A DNA stretch of 64,000 nt from Pseudomonas putida (GTDB taxonomy: Bacteria; Pseudomonadota; Gammaproteobacteria; Pseudomonadales; Pseudomonadaceae). The notes under the pieces are model-generated. The model made no database searches. It had not been told where the DNA came from and saw only the letters and a program-made list of their open reading frames with translations. Shown here one piece after another: positions 17,279 to 27,306 of the stretch. The stretch lies in NCBI RefSeq assembly GCF_028682455.1, contig NZ_JANHLD010000001.1, forward strand, positions 1,838,001 through 1,902,000. Direction: 5' to 3'. Made by a program: the position numbers and the translations under genes. The first letter of the stretch is position 1. The number at the start of each line of letters is the position of its first letter.

Positions 17279-17313
17279 TTGGTTCGATAATCGAACAGTT
17301 AGTCGATTATCGG
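17279..17313 (+). promoter_or_regulatory. PcaR operator and promoter for pcaIJF
   Basis: CGATAATCG (17285-17293), ten bases, CGATTATCG (17304-17312): the same 9-10-9 dyad as at pcaR. A TTCGAT/GATTAT pair spaced 16 bases can act as -35/-10, so the activator site covers both elements, as described for PcaR. The pcaI start is 100 bases downstream. Confidence 0.85.
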
Positions 17314-17412
17314 ATTGTACCGCCCAAAGCCCCGCCGTAATCTGGACCCATACCGGCGCCTCTCGAGGCGCCTTGCACACCGACCTCGACTCAGCATATC
17401 CAGGAGTCTGCA

Positions 17413-18273
17413 ATGGCTGAAATCCTCTCGCTCCACGACGCCGTGAAGCAGTTCGTCCACGACGGTGACAGCGTCGCCCTCGAAGGCTTCACTCACTTGA
17501 TTCCAACCGCCGCCGGGCATGAAATCATTCGTCAGGGCAAGAAAGAGCTGACCCTGGTACGCATGACGCCTGACCTGATCTACGATCAGCTGATCGGCTC
17601 CGGTTGCGCTCGCAAGCTGATTTTCTCCTGGGGCGGCAACCCGGGCGTCGGCTCCCTGCACCGTCTGCGCGATGCCGTGGAAAAGCAGTGGCCGCAGGCC
17701 ATGGAGATCGAGGAACACAGCCACGCCGACCTGGCCAACGCCTACGTCGCCGGCGCTTCGGGCCTGCCGTTCGCAGTACTGCGCGCCTATGCAGGTTCCG
17801 ACCTGCCCAAGGTCAACCCGCTGATCAAGAGCGTTACCTGCCCGTTCACCGGTGAAGTGCTGGCCGCCGTCCCGTCGGTTCGCCCGGACGTCACCGTGAT
17901 CCACGCACAGAAGGCCGACCGCAAGGGCAACGTGCTGCTCTGGGGCATTCTGGGTGTACAGAAGGAAGCGGCCCTGGCGGCCAAGCGTTGCATCGTCACC
18001 GTCGAAGAAATCGTCGACGACCTGAACGCGCCGATGAACGCCTGCGTACTGCCCACCTGGGCATTGTCGGCGGTCTGCCTGGTACCAGGCGGTGCCCACC
18101 CGTCCTATGCCCACGGCTACTACGAGCGTGACAACCGTTTCTACCAGGCCTGGGACCCGATTGCCCGCAGCCGTGAATCCTTCACCGCCTGGATCGACGA
18201 GTACATTCGTGGCACCGCCGACTTCAACGAATTCAAGGCAAAACTGGCCAGCGCTTCGGAGGCTGCACAATGA
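17413..18273 (+). CDS. pcaI: 3-oxoadipate CoA-transferase, subunit A
   Basis: With PcaJ, moves CoA from succinyl-CoA to 3-oxoadipate, the penultimate step of the beta-ketoadipate pathway. The 286-residue alpha subunit belongs to CoA-transferase family I. It shows VALEGFTHLIPTAAGHEII, the glycine-rich KLIFSWGGNPGVGSL, and a C-terminal VPGGAHPSYAHGYYERDN. It is longer than the roughly 230-residue PcaI described from P. putida and matches the longer CatI-type subunits. CAGGAG precedes the ATG. It overlaps pcaJ by four bases. Confidence 0.92.
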   Translation: MAEILSLHDAVKQFVHDGDSVALEGFTHLIPTAAGHEIIRQGKKELTLVRMTPDLIYDQLIGSGCARKLIFSWGGNPGVGSLHRLRDAVEKQWPQAMEIEEHSHADLANAYVAGASGLPFAVLRAYAGSDLPKVNPLIKSVTCPFTGEVLAAVPSVRPDVTVIHAQKADRKGNVLLWGILGVQKEAALAAKRCIVTVEEIVDDLNAPMNACVLPTWALSAVCLVPGGAHPSYAHGYYERDNRFYQAWDPIARSRESFTAWIDEYIRGTADFNEFKAKLASASEAAQ

Positions 18274-19049
18274 GCTACTCCACCAATGAAATGATGACCG
18301 TCGCCGCAGCCCGTCGTCTGCGCAATGGTGCCGTGTGCTTCGTGGGCATCGGCCTGCCTTCCAAGGCCGCCAACCTGGCCCGCCTGACCTCGTCGCCCGA
18401 CGTGGTGCTGATCTACGAATCCGGCCCGATCGGCGCCAAGCCGAGCGTACTGCCGCTGTCGATCGGTGACGGCGAGCTGGCCGAAACCGCCGACACCGTG
18501 GTGCCAACCGGCGAGATCTTCCGCTACTGGCTGCAGGGTGGCCGGATCGACGTGGGCTTCCTCGGCGCTGCCCAGGTCGACCGCTTCGGCAACATCAACA
18601 CCACCGTGGTGGGCGACTACCACCAGCCAAAAGTACGCCTGCCGGGCGCAGGTGGCGCACCGGAAATCGCTGGCTCCGCCAAGCAGGTGCTGATCATCCT
18701 CAAGCAGTCCAATCGCGCCTTTGTCGACAAGCTCGACTTCATCACCTCGGTCGGCCATGGCGAGGGCGGTGATTCGCGCAAACGCCTGGGCCTGCCGGGC
18801 GAAGGGCCGGTAGGCATCATCACCGACCTGTGCATCATGGAGCCGGAAGCCGGCACCCACGAGTTCGTGGTGACCTCGATTCACCCAGGCGTGACTCGCG
18901 AGCAAATCGTCGCCGCCACCGGATGGGCCATCCGTTTCGCTGACGATGTGGCCACCACCGTCGAGCCGAGCGAAGTCGAGCTCACCGCCCTGCGTGACCT
19001 GGAAGCACGCACTGCCGCCGCCCACGGCCAAGCGCCTGGAGAAGCCTGA
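18270..19049 (+). CDS. pcaJ: 3-oxoadipate CoA-transferase, subunit B
   Basis: Beta subunit of the CoA-transferase, 259 residues. It carries the catalytic glutamate of family I enzymes at E50 in YESGPIG, which forms the glutamyl-CoA intermediate. [16 protein letters not shown] precedes it and [17 protein letters not shown] glycine-rich sequence follows. The start overlaps the pcaI stop (ATGA) and the stop overlaps the pcaF start (TGATG), so pcaI-J-F are translationally coupled. Like PcaI it is of the longer CatJ-like type rather than the roughly 213-residue form. Confidence 0.92.
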   Translation: MSYSTNEMMTVAAARRLRNGAVCFVGIGLPSKAANLARLTSSPDVVLIYESGPIGAKPSVLPLSIGDGELAETADTVVPTGEIFRYWLQGGRIDVGFLGAAQVDRFGNINTTVVGDYHQPKVRLPGAGGAPEIAGSAKQVLIILKQSNRAFVDKLDFITSVGHGEGGDSRKRLGLPGEGPVGIITDLCIMEPEAGTHEFVVTSIHPGVTREQIVAATGWAIRFADDVATTVEPSEVELTALRDLEARTAAAHGQAPGEA

Positions 19050-20251
19050 TGCGTGACGTATTTATCTGCGATGCCATCCGTACCCCCATCGGCCGCTTTG
19101 GCGGCGCCCTGGCCGGTGTGCGCGCCGACGACCTGGCGGCAGTGCCGATCAAGGCCCTGATCGAGCGTAACCCGAAGGTGCAATGGGATAAGTTGGACGA
19201 AGTATTCCTCGGCTGCGCCAACCAGGCCGGTGAAGACAACCGCAACGTCGCCCGCATGGCGCTGTTGCTGGCCGGCCTGCCAGACAGCGTGCCAGGCGTG
19301 ACGCTCAACCGCCTGTGTGCCTCGGGCATGGATGCGGTGGGCACGGCGTTTCGTGCCATTGCCAGTGGCGAGATGGAGCTGGCGATTGCCGGCGGTGTCG
19401 AGTCGATGTCGCGCGCGCCGTTTGTGATGGGCAAGGCCGACAATGCCTATTCGCGCAACATGAAGCTGGAAGACACCACCATCGGCTGGCGCTTCATCAA
19501 CCCGTTGATGAAAGCCCAGTACGGCGTCGATGCCATGCCGCAGACCGCCGACAATGTCGCCGACGACTACCAGGTGTCCCGTGCCGATCAGGACGCGTTT
19601 GCCTTGCGCAGCCAGCAGCGCACCGCCGCCGCCCAGGCCGCAGGTTTCTTTGCCGAGGAAATCGTGCCGGTGCGTATCGCCCATAAAAAAGGCGAGACCA
19701 TCGTCGAGCAGGACGAGCACCCGCGTGCAGACACCACCCTCGAAGCCCTGACCCGTCTCAAGCCGGTCAACGGCCCGGACAAGACAGTCACCGCGGGCAA
19801 CGCCTCGGGCGTCAACGACGGTGCCGCGGCCTTGATCCTGGCTTCGGCCGAGGCAGTGAAAAAGCACGGCCTGACCCCGCGGGCGCGGGTGCTGGGGATG
19901 GCCAGCGCCGGCGTTGCCCCGCGTGTGATGGGCATCGGCCCGGTGCCTGCGGTACGCAAGCTGACCGAGCGCCTGGGCGTTGCGGTCAGTGACTTCGATG
20001 TGATCGAACTCAACGAAGCGTTCGCCAGCCAGGGCCTGGCGGTGTTGCGCGAGCTGGGCCTGGCCGACGATGCACCACAGGTCAACCCCAACGGCGGCGC
20101 CATCGCCTTGGGCCACCCGCTGGGCATGAGCGGTGCACGCCTGATCCTCACCGCCTTGCACCAGCTGGAGAAATCCGGCGGTCGCATGGGCCTGGCAACC
20201 ATGTGCGTGGGTGTGGGGCAGGGCCTGGCCCTGGCCATCGAGCGGGTGTAA
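19049..20251 (+). CDS. pcaF: beta-ketoadipyl-CoA thiolase
   Basis: Cleaves 3-oxoadipyl-CoA with CoA to succinyl-CoA and acetyl-CoA, the last step of the pathway. The 400-residue thiolase has all catalytic residues: nucleophile C90 in [14 protein letters not shown]356 in [11 protein letters not shown] and C386 in [23 protein letters not shown] is the thiolase NEAF motif. The ATG overlaps the pcaJ stop by one base. A strong hairpin follows before pcaT. Confidence 0.96.
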   Translation: MRDVFICDAIRTPIGRFGGALAGVRADDLAAVPIKALIERNPKVQWDKLDEVFLGCANQAGEDNRNVARMALLLAGLPDSVPGVTLNRLCASGMDAVGTAFRAIASGEMELAIAGGVESMSRAPFVMGKADNAYSRNMKLEDTTIGWRFINPLMKAQYGVDAMPQTADNVADDYQVSRADQDAFALRSQQRTAAAQAAGFFAEEIVPVRIAHKKGETIVEQDEHPRADTTLEALTRLKPVNGPDKTVTAGNASGVNDGAAALILASAEAVKKHGLTPRARVLGMASAGVAPRVMGIGPVPAVRKLTERLGVAVSDFDVIELNEAFASQGLAVLRELGLADDAPQVNPNGGAIALGHPLGMSGARLILTALHQLEKSGGRMGLATMCVGVGQGLALAIERV

Positions 20252-20258
20252 ACCAATG

Positions 20259-20301
20259 ACCCCGGACAGGCGGCCCCCACGCAGGGTCGTGGGTCCGGGG
20301 T
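20259..20301 (+). other. intercistronic hairpin between pcaF and pcaT
   Basis: ACCCCGGA pairs with TCCGGGGT, with a further inner stem CCCACG/CGTGGG around CAGGGT and an unpaired bulge on the left arm. There is no U tract. It could be a partial terminator or an mRNA-stabilising barrier that makes pcaIJF more abundant than pcaTBDC. Confidence 0.55.
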
Positions 20302-20370
20302 GATTGCTTGTGGAACAAGAGTGTTACTGGTTGTGTCTAGACTGCAGTAACCCTCCAAGAGTGAATTGTC

Positions 20371-21660
20371 ATGACTTCAGCCTATTACACCGGTGAGGAA
20401 CGCAGTAAGCGCATCTTCGCCATCGTCGGCGCCTCCTCGGGCAACCTTGTGGAATGGTTCGACTTCTATGTCTACGCCTTCTGCGCAATCTACTTCGCCC
20501 CGGCGTTCTTTCCCTCCGATGATCCGACGGTGCAGCTGCTCAACACCGCCGGAGTGTTTGCTGCAGGCTTTCTGATGCGCCCGATTGGTGGCTGGTTGTT
20601 CGGCCGCGTGGCCGACCGTCATGGCCGCAAGAATTCGATGATGATCTCGGTGCTGATGATGTGCGCAGGCTCCCTGGTCATCGCCTGCCTGCCGACCTAT
20701 GCCTCGATTGGCGCCTGGGCGCCGGCGCTGCTGTTGCTGGCGCGCTTGTTCCAGGGCCTGTCGGTGGGCGGTGAGTATGGCACCACGGCAACCTACATGA
20801 GTGAAGTGGCCCTGCGTGGCCAGCGTGGCTTCTTTGCCTCGTTCCAGTACGTGACCCTGATCGGCGGCCAGTTGCTGGCGGTGCTGGTGGTGGTGATCCT
20901 CCAGCAACTGCTCAGCGAAGATGAACTGCGCGCCTGGGGCTGGCGGATACCGTTCGTGGTCGGTGCCGTGGCTGCGGTGATTTCGTTGCTCCTGCGTCGC
21001 TCGCTGGAAGAAACCAGCAGCGCCGAAACCCGCAACGACAAAGAGGCCGGCAGCATCACCGGGCTGTTTCGCAACCACACGGCAGCCTTCATCACCGTGC
21101 TCGGCTATACCGCAGGCGGTTCGCTGATTTTCTACACCTTCACCACCTACATGCAGAAGTACCTGGTCAACACCGCTGGCATGAGTGCCAAGACCGCGAG
21201 TTTCATCATGACTGGCGCGCTGTTCTTGTACATGTGCATGCAGCCGCTGTTCGGCATGCTCTCCGACCGCATCGGCCGGCGTAACTCGATGCTCTGGTTC
21301 GGTGCCCTGGGCACCTTGTGCACCGTACCGATCCTGCTGACCCTGAAGACCGTCACCAGCCCGTTCCTGGCCTTCGTGCTGATCACCCTGGCGCTGTGCA
21401 TCGTCAGTTTCTATACCTCGATCAGCGGCCTGGTCAAAGCCGAGATGTTCCCGCCGCAGGTGCGTGCCCTGGGTGTGGGCCTGGCCTATGCGGTCGCCAA
21501 CGCCGTGTTCGGCGGTTCGGCCGAGTACGTGGCGCTGGGGCTCAAATCCCTGGGGATGGAGAACACCTTTTACTGGTACGTTACCGCCATGATGGCGATT
21601 GCCTTCCTGTTCAGCCTGCGCTTGCCTAGGCAGGCAGCGTACCTGCACCACGATCATTGA
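20371..21660 (+). CDS. pcaT: MFS (MHS-type) dicarboxylate/beta-ketoadipate transporter
   Basis: A 429-residue, twelve-TM metabolite:H+ symporter. The family features are [16 protein letters not shown] at TM1, [13 protein letters not shown] between TM2 and TM3, and [19 protein letters not shown] at TM4. In P. putida PcaT takes up beta-ketoadipate and related dicarboxylates. It lies between pcaF and pcaB in the same direction. It is clearly paralogous to the permease at 51903-53222 (shared [11 protein letters not shown] segment and SD[RK]IGRR), which is under a different, sigma-54 control. Confidence 0.9.
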   Translation: MTSAYYTGEERSKRIFAIVGASSGNLVEWFDFYVYAFCAIYFAPAFFPSDDPTVQLLNTAGVFAAGFLMRPIGGWLFGRVADRHGRKNSMMISVLMMCAGSLVIACLPTYASIGAWAPALLLLARLFQGLSVGGEYGTTATYMSEVALRGQRGFFASFQYVTLIGGQLLAVLVVVILQQLLSEDELRAWGWRIPFVVGAVAAVISLLLRRSLEETSSAETRNDKEAGSITGLFRNHTAAFITVLGYTAGGSLIFYTFTTYMQKYLVNTAGMSAKTASFIMTGALFLYMCMQPLFGMLSDRIGRRNSMLWFGALGTLCTVPILLTLKTVTSPFLAFVLITLALCIVSFYTSISGLVKAEMFPPQVRALGVGLAYAVANAVFGGSAEYVALGLKSLGMENTFYWYVTAMMAIAFLFSLRLPRQAAYLHHDH

Positions 21661-21679
21661 CCTGTTGAAGGACTTGTAG

Positions 21680-23044
21680 ATGAACCCGCGACCGGGCAAT
21701 CAGCTGTTCGATGCCTACTTCACCGCCGCCGCCATGCGTGAGGTATTCAGTGACCGTGGCCGGGTGCAGGGCATGCTCGATTTCGAGGCTGCCCTGGCCC
21801 GCGCCGAAGCGGCCGTGGGGGTAATCCCGCAGGTTGCGGTGGCGCCCATCGAGACTGCCTGCCAGGCCGAGCGCTACGACTATGCCGCGCTGGCCGAGGC
21901 CATCGGTATTGCCGGCAATTCGGCCATTCCGCTGGTCAAGGCGCTGGGCAAGGTGATCGCCAGTGGCGTTCCCGAGGCCGAGCGCTATGTGCACCTGGGC
22001 GCTACCAGCCAGGACGCCATGGACACCGGCCTGGTCCTGCAATTGCGGGAGGCCCTGGGCCTGCTCGAAGTCGACCTGCAACGCCTGGCCGATGCCCTGG
22101 CCCGCCAGGCCCTGGTCCATGCCGATACGCCGTTGGCGGGACGCACCTGGTTGCAGCATGCAACGCCGGTCACCCTGGGCATGAAGATCGCCGGCTGGCT
22201 GGGCGCCTTGACCCGCCACCGCCAACGGTTGCAGGAGCTCAAGCCGCGCTTGTTGACCCTGCAGTTCGGCGGCGCCTCCGGCACCCTGGCAGCATTGGGT
22301 GACAAGGCCCTGCCGGTGGCGCAAGCCCTGGCCACGCAACTGGACCTGCAACTGCCCGAGCAACCCTGGCACACCCAGCGCGATCGCCTGGTGGAGTTCG
22401 CCTCGGTGCTCGGCCTGATCGCCGGCAGCCTCGGCAAGCTGGGTCGCGACATCAGCCTGTTGATGCAGACCGAGGCGGCAGAAGTGTTCGAGCCGTCGGC
22501 GCCGGGCAAGGGCGGGTCGTCGACCATGCCGCACAAGCGCAACCCGGTGGGCGCCGCCGTACTGATCGGCGCGGCTACGCGGGTGCCGGGGCTGGTCTCC
22601 ACGATGTTCGCCGCCATGCCCCAGGAGCACGAACGCAGCCTGGGCCTGTGGCACGCCGAATGGGAGACCCTGCCGGAGATCTGCTGCCTGGTCTCCGGTG
22701 CGTTGCGCCAGGCGCAAATCATCGCCGATGGCCTGCAGGTAGACGCCGAACGCATGCGCCAGAACCTCGACCTGACCCAGGGCCTGGTGCTGGCCGAAGC
22801 GGTGAGCATCGTCCTGGCTCAACGCCTGGGCCGCGACAGCGCCCATCATTTGCTGGAAACCTGCTGCAAGCGTGCAGTGGCCGAACACCGTCACCTGCGC
22901 GCCGTGCTCGGCGATGACCCCCAGGTGAGCACCGAACTTTCATCCGACGAACTCGATCGTCTGCTCGACCCCGCCCATTACCTCGGCCAGGCCCGCGCCT
23001 GGGTCGAGCGGGCGCTGGCCGAACATCACCGTTTCAATGCCTGA
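21680..23044 (+). CDS. pcaB: 3-carboxy-cis,cis-muconate cycloisomerase
   Basis: Lactonises 3-carboxy-cis,cis-muconate to 4-carboxymuconolactone. The 454-residue protein belongs to the fumarase/adenylosuccinate lyase superfamily. HLGATSQDAMDTGLVLQL is the conserved region 1 analogue, TWLQHATPVTLGMK carries the second active-site His, and GKGGSSTMPHKRNPVGA is the flexible signature loop. GAAGGAC precedes the ATG. The stop is twelve bases before pcaD. Confidence 0.95.
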   Translation: MNPRPGNQLFDAYFTAAAMREVFSDRGRVQGMLDFEAALARAEAAVGVIPQVAVAPIETACQAERYDYAALAEAIGIAGNSAIPLVKALGKVIASGVPEAERYVHLGATSQDAMDTGLVLQLREALGLLEVDLQRLADALARQALVHADTPLAGRTWLQHATPVTLGMKIAGWLGALTRHRQRLQELKPRLLTLQFGGASGTLAALGDKALPVAQALATQLDLQLPEQPWHTQRDRLVEFASVLGLIAGSLGKLGRDISLLMQTEAAEVFEPSAPGKGGSSTMPHKRNPVGAAVLIGAATRVPGLVSTMFAAMPQEHERSLGLWHAEWETLPEICCLVSGALRQAQIIADGLQVDAERMRQNLDLTQGLVLAEAVSIVLAQRLGRDSAHHLLETCCKRAVAEHRHLRAVLGDDPQVSTELSSDELDRLLDPAHYLGQARAWVERALAEHHRFNA

Positions 23045-23055
23045 AGGAGGCTGCA

Positions 23056-23847
23056 GTGGCACAGGTACAACTCGCCGATGGCGCACTCAACTACCAACTC
23101 GATGGGCCTGAAGGCGCGCCGGTGCTGGTGCTGTCCAACTCCCTGGGCACCGACCTGCACATGTGGGACACCCAGGTGCCGGCCTTCGCCGCGCACTTTC
23201 GCGTGCTGCGTTACGACACCCGTGGCCATGGCGGCTCGCTGGTGACCGAAGGGCCGTACAGCATCGAGCAACTGGGCCAGGACGTACTGGCACTGCTCGA
23301 CGCGCTGAAGATCGAACGCGCGCATTTCTGCGGCTTGTCCATGGGCGGCCTGATCGGCCAGTGGCTGGGCATCAATGCCGGCGAGCGCCTGAACCGCCTG
23401 GTCGTCTGCAACACCGCCGCCAAGATCGGCTCGCCGGACACCTGGAACCCGCGTATCGAAATGGTCCTGCGCGATCGTCAGGCGGCGATGGTCGGCCTGC
23501 GCGATGCCTCGATCGAGCGCTGGTTCACCCCGGGCTATTCATCGAGCAACCCGCAGCAGGCCAAACGCATTACCGACATGCTCGCGGCCACCTCGCCAGA
23601 AGGTTACGCGGCCAACTGCGGTGCGGTGCGCGATGCCGATTTTCGCGATCGGCTGGGCGAAATCAAGGTGCCGCTGCTGGTGGTCTCGGGCAGTCATGAC
23701 GCGGTTACGCCGCCATCGGGCGGGCTGTTCATCCAGGAGAATGTGCAGGGCGCCGAATACGCTGAATTCCATGCCGCGCATTTGTCCAACGTCGAAGTCG
23801 GCGAGCCGTTCAGCCGCCGTGTGATCGACTTTTTGCTGGCCCGCTGA
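23056..23847 (+). CDS. pcaD: 3-oxoadipate enol-lactonase
   Basis: Alpha/beta hydrolase converting 3-oxoadipate enol-lactone to 3-oxoadipate. It has 263 residues with the nucleophile elbow FCGLSMGGLIG, the oxyanion region LSNSLGTDLHMW, the acid in LLVVSGSHDAVTP and the catalytic His in HAAHLSNVE. The start is GTG with GGAGG upstream (AAGGAGGCTGCA). Pathway order, spacing and orientation match the pcaBDC block. PcaC is a separate gene here, not fused as in some bacteria. Confidence 0.95.
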   Translation: MAQVQLADGALNYQLDGPEGAPVLVLSNSLGTDLHMWDTQVPAFAAHFRVLRYDTRGHGGSLVTEGPYSIEQLGQDVLALLDALKIERAHFCGLSMGGLIGQWLGINAGERLNRLVVCNTAAKIGSPDTWNPRIEMVLRDRQAAMVGLRDASIERWFTPGYSSSNPQQAKRITDMLAATSPEGYAANCGAVRDADFRDRLGEIKVPLLVVSGSHDAVTPPSGGLFIQENVQGAEYAEFHAAHLSNVEVGEPFSRRVIDFLLAR

Positions 23848-23857
23848 GGAGCATTCC

Positions 23858-24250
23858 GTGGACGAGAAACAACGCTACGAAGAGGGCATGAAGGTGCGTC
23901 GCGCGGTACTTGGCGATGCCCATGTCGATCGCAGCCTGACCAACCTCACCGAGTTCAACGGCGAGTTCCAGGAAATGATCACGCGGCATGCCTGGGGTGA
24001 TATCTGGACCCGCCCGGGCCTGCCCCGGCATACCCGCAGCCTGATCACCATTGCCATGCTGATCGGCATGAACCGCAATGAGGAACTCAAGTTGCACCTG
24101 CGCGCTGCCGCCAACAACGGCGTGACCCGTGAGGAAATCAAGGAAGTGCTGATGCAGAGCGCGATCTACTGCGGCATTCCGGCGGCCAATGCCACCTTCC
24201 ACCTGGCAGAGTCGGTGTGGGATGAGCTGGGGGTCGAGTCGAGGGAGTGA
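23858..24250 (+). CDS. pcaC: 4-carboxymuconolactone decarboxylase
   Basis: Decarboxylates 4-carboxymuconolactone to the enol-lactone that PcaD hydrolyses. It is a 130-residue all-helical CMD-family protein (REVLGDAHVDRS-type N-terminus, then HAWGDIWTRPGLPRHTRSL, LKLHLRAAANNGVTREEI and AIYCGIPAANATFHLAE). The start is GTG at 23858, preceded by GAGGAG and ten bases after the pcaD stop. It is the last gene of the pca operon and is ended by a perfect REP palindrome. Confidence 0.95.
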   Translation: MDEKQRYEEGMKVRRAVLGDAHVDRSLTNLTEFNGEFQEMITRHAWGDIWTRPGLPRHTRSLITIAMLIGMNRNEELKLHLRAAANNGVTREEIKEVLMQSAIYCGIPAANATFHLAESVWDELGVESRE

Positions 24251-24256
24251 TGGTTT

Positions 24257-24304
24257 TCGCGGGGCAAGCCCGCTCCTACCGGTAGGAGCGGGCTTGCCCC
24301 GCGA
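24257..24304. repeat. perfect 48-base REP palindrome after pcaC
   Basis: Two head-to-head Pseudomonas REP units form an exact 24+24 inverted repeat centred at 24280/24281 (each arm contains GCGGGCTTGCCCCGCGA or its complement). It lies between the convergent pcaC and the Mpo1-like gene. It can fold as a very long hairpin and probably serves both as transcript end and as a gyrase/REP-transposase target. Confidence 0.92.
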
Positions 24305-24313
24305 GGGTATCCG

Positions 24314-24814
24314 TCAAGCCACAGGCCCGGCATTTCGCTCCATGGCCCGCTTCAGTTCCGGGCACAGCCCCAGCAAGAACGCCAGCTCCGCCACCACGAA
24401 CAACGGCCCGATGATCAGCCCGCTGACATCATCGACGAAGGCCGGTTTGCGCCCCTCGTAGTAATGCCCCACGAACTGGATCGCCCAGCCCACCACGAAC
24501 AACCCGAGCCCTGCGCCCAGCCATACCAGGGTGCTCTGCACGGCCAAGGCTTGCCCGGCCCACAGGCACAAGCCCAGCAGCAACGCCATGATCAGGCCGA
24601 AGCGTTGATCCAGCCGCAGATAGAACCAGGCCGTCGCCAGAGCCACCAGCACGGCAGGCGACAGCCACATGCCGGCCACGGCGACGCCTGGGCGTGACAG
24701 CAGAACGGTGACTGCCACTACGATCATCGGGATACCCACGAAGTGGGTGACGATGTTGCGTGGGTCACGGTGGTAGGCAGCGTACTGACTGAGGTGTTCG
24801 ACCAGGGTTTTCAT
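24314..24814 (-). CDS. Mpo1/DUF962-like membrane protein
   Basis: A 166-residue protein with four or five hydrophobic segments. It carries the family histidine motifs YHRDPRNIVTHFVGIPMI near the N-terminus and QFVGHYYEGRKPAF in the second half. The yeast member Mpo1 is an Fe(II) dioxygenase in alpha-oxidation of 2-hydroxy fatty acids; bacterial members are largely uncharacterised, so function here is inference. ATG at 24812-24814 (MKTLVEHLSQ) has an ideal AGGAGG; the longer frame upstream is rejected. It converges on pcaC across the REP palindrome. Confidence 0.85.
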   Translation of the reverse strand: MKTLVEHLSQYAAYHRDPRNIVTHFVGIPMIVVAVTVLLSRPGVAVAGMWLSPAVLVALATAWFYLRLDQRFGLIMALLLGLCLWAGQALAVQSTLVWLGAGLGLFVVGWAIQFVGHYYEGRKPAFVDDVSGLIIGPLFVVAELAFLLGLCPELKRAMERNAGPVA

Positions 24815-24870
24815 TATTGTTCCTCCTGAAGGGAGCGGGCAGGCCTCGTTCCCCTCAGGATAGCTGCGCA

Positions 24871-26481
<1,611 letters not shown>

Positions 26482-27306
26482 TCAATAGGCAAGGTAGGAC
26501 AGCGGCAGGTTGTGGATCTGCACCGGCGCGGCCGGCAGGTAGCGGTCATCGGCGGTGAGTTCGTGCAGCAGCGCTTCGCGCAGGCGATGAAAGTCCAGGC
26601 TGGAGCGCTGGCGCGGGTGGGGCAGGTCGATGGTCTGGATCTGCTTGATGCGCCCGGGGCGGGGCTCGAGCACCACCACGCGGTCCGCCAGGAACAGGGC
26701 TTCCTCGACATCGTGGGTTACCAGCAGGGTGGTGATGCGCGCCCGCGCGCGGATCGCCAGCAGCTCTTCCTGCATCTGTTGGCGGGTCAGGGCGTCGAGG
26801 GCCCCGAAGGGTTCGTCGAGCAGCAGGATGCGCGGGCTGGCCACCAGGCCGCGGGCAATCGCCACCCGCTGGGCCATGCCGCCGGAGAGCTGATGGGGGT
26901 AGGCCTGGCTGAAATCTTCAAGGCCGACCAGGGCGATGTAGTCGGCGATACGCCCTTCGCGCTGCTCGGCACTCAGCGGCTCGTTGACCAGGCCAAGGGC
27001 GATGTTTTCCCGCACCGTCAGCCAGGGAAACAGTCGATGCTCCTGGAACACGATGCCGCGCTCGCGCCCGATGCCGGTCAGTGGCTGGCCGTCGATCAGG
27101 ATCTGCCCCTGGTAGTCGCTGTCGAGGCCGATCAGCAGGCGCAGCAAGGTAGATTTGCCGCAGCCGCTGGCGCCGACAATGGCGACGAACTCGCCGTCGG
27201 CGATCTGCAGGTTGAAGTCGCGGATGGCTTCCAGCTGGCCGCCGGCCACCGCAAAGTGTTTGCCGACCTGATTGAAACTGACCAACGGATGGGCAATGGC
27301 GTTCAT
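26482..27306 (-). CDS. atsC: ABC transporter ATP-binding protein, sulfate-ester type
   Basis: A 274-residue ATPase of the nitrate/taurine/sulfonate importer family. It shows Walker A GASGCGKST, Q-loop FQEHRLFPW, signature LSGGMAQRVAIARG, Walker B ILLLDEPFGALD and switch His in THDVEEAL. The ATG at 27304-27306 overlaps the permease stop by four bases. The sulfatase gene starts ten bases after its stop, so this is one operon. The symbol follows the atsRBC naming of P. putida sulfate-ester transporters; substrate assignment rests on context. Confidence 0.88.
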   Translation of the reverse strand: MNAIAHPLVSFNQVGKHFAVAGGQLEAIRDFNLQIADGEFVAIVGASGCGKSTLLRLLIGLDSDYQGQILIDGQPLTGIGRERGIVFQEHRLFPWLTVRENIALGLVNEPLSAEQREGRIADYIALVGLEDFSQAYPHQLSGGMAQRVAIARGLVASPRILLLDEPFGALDALTRQQMQEELLAIRARARITTLLVTHDVEEALFLADRVVVLEPRPGRIKQIQTIDLPHPRQRSSLDFHRLREALLHELTADDRYLPAAPVQIHNLPLSYLAY

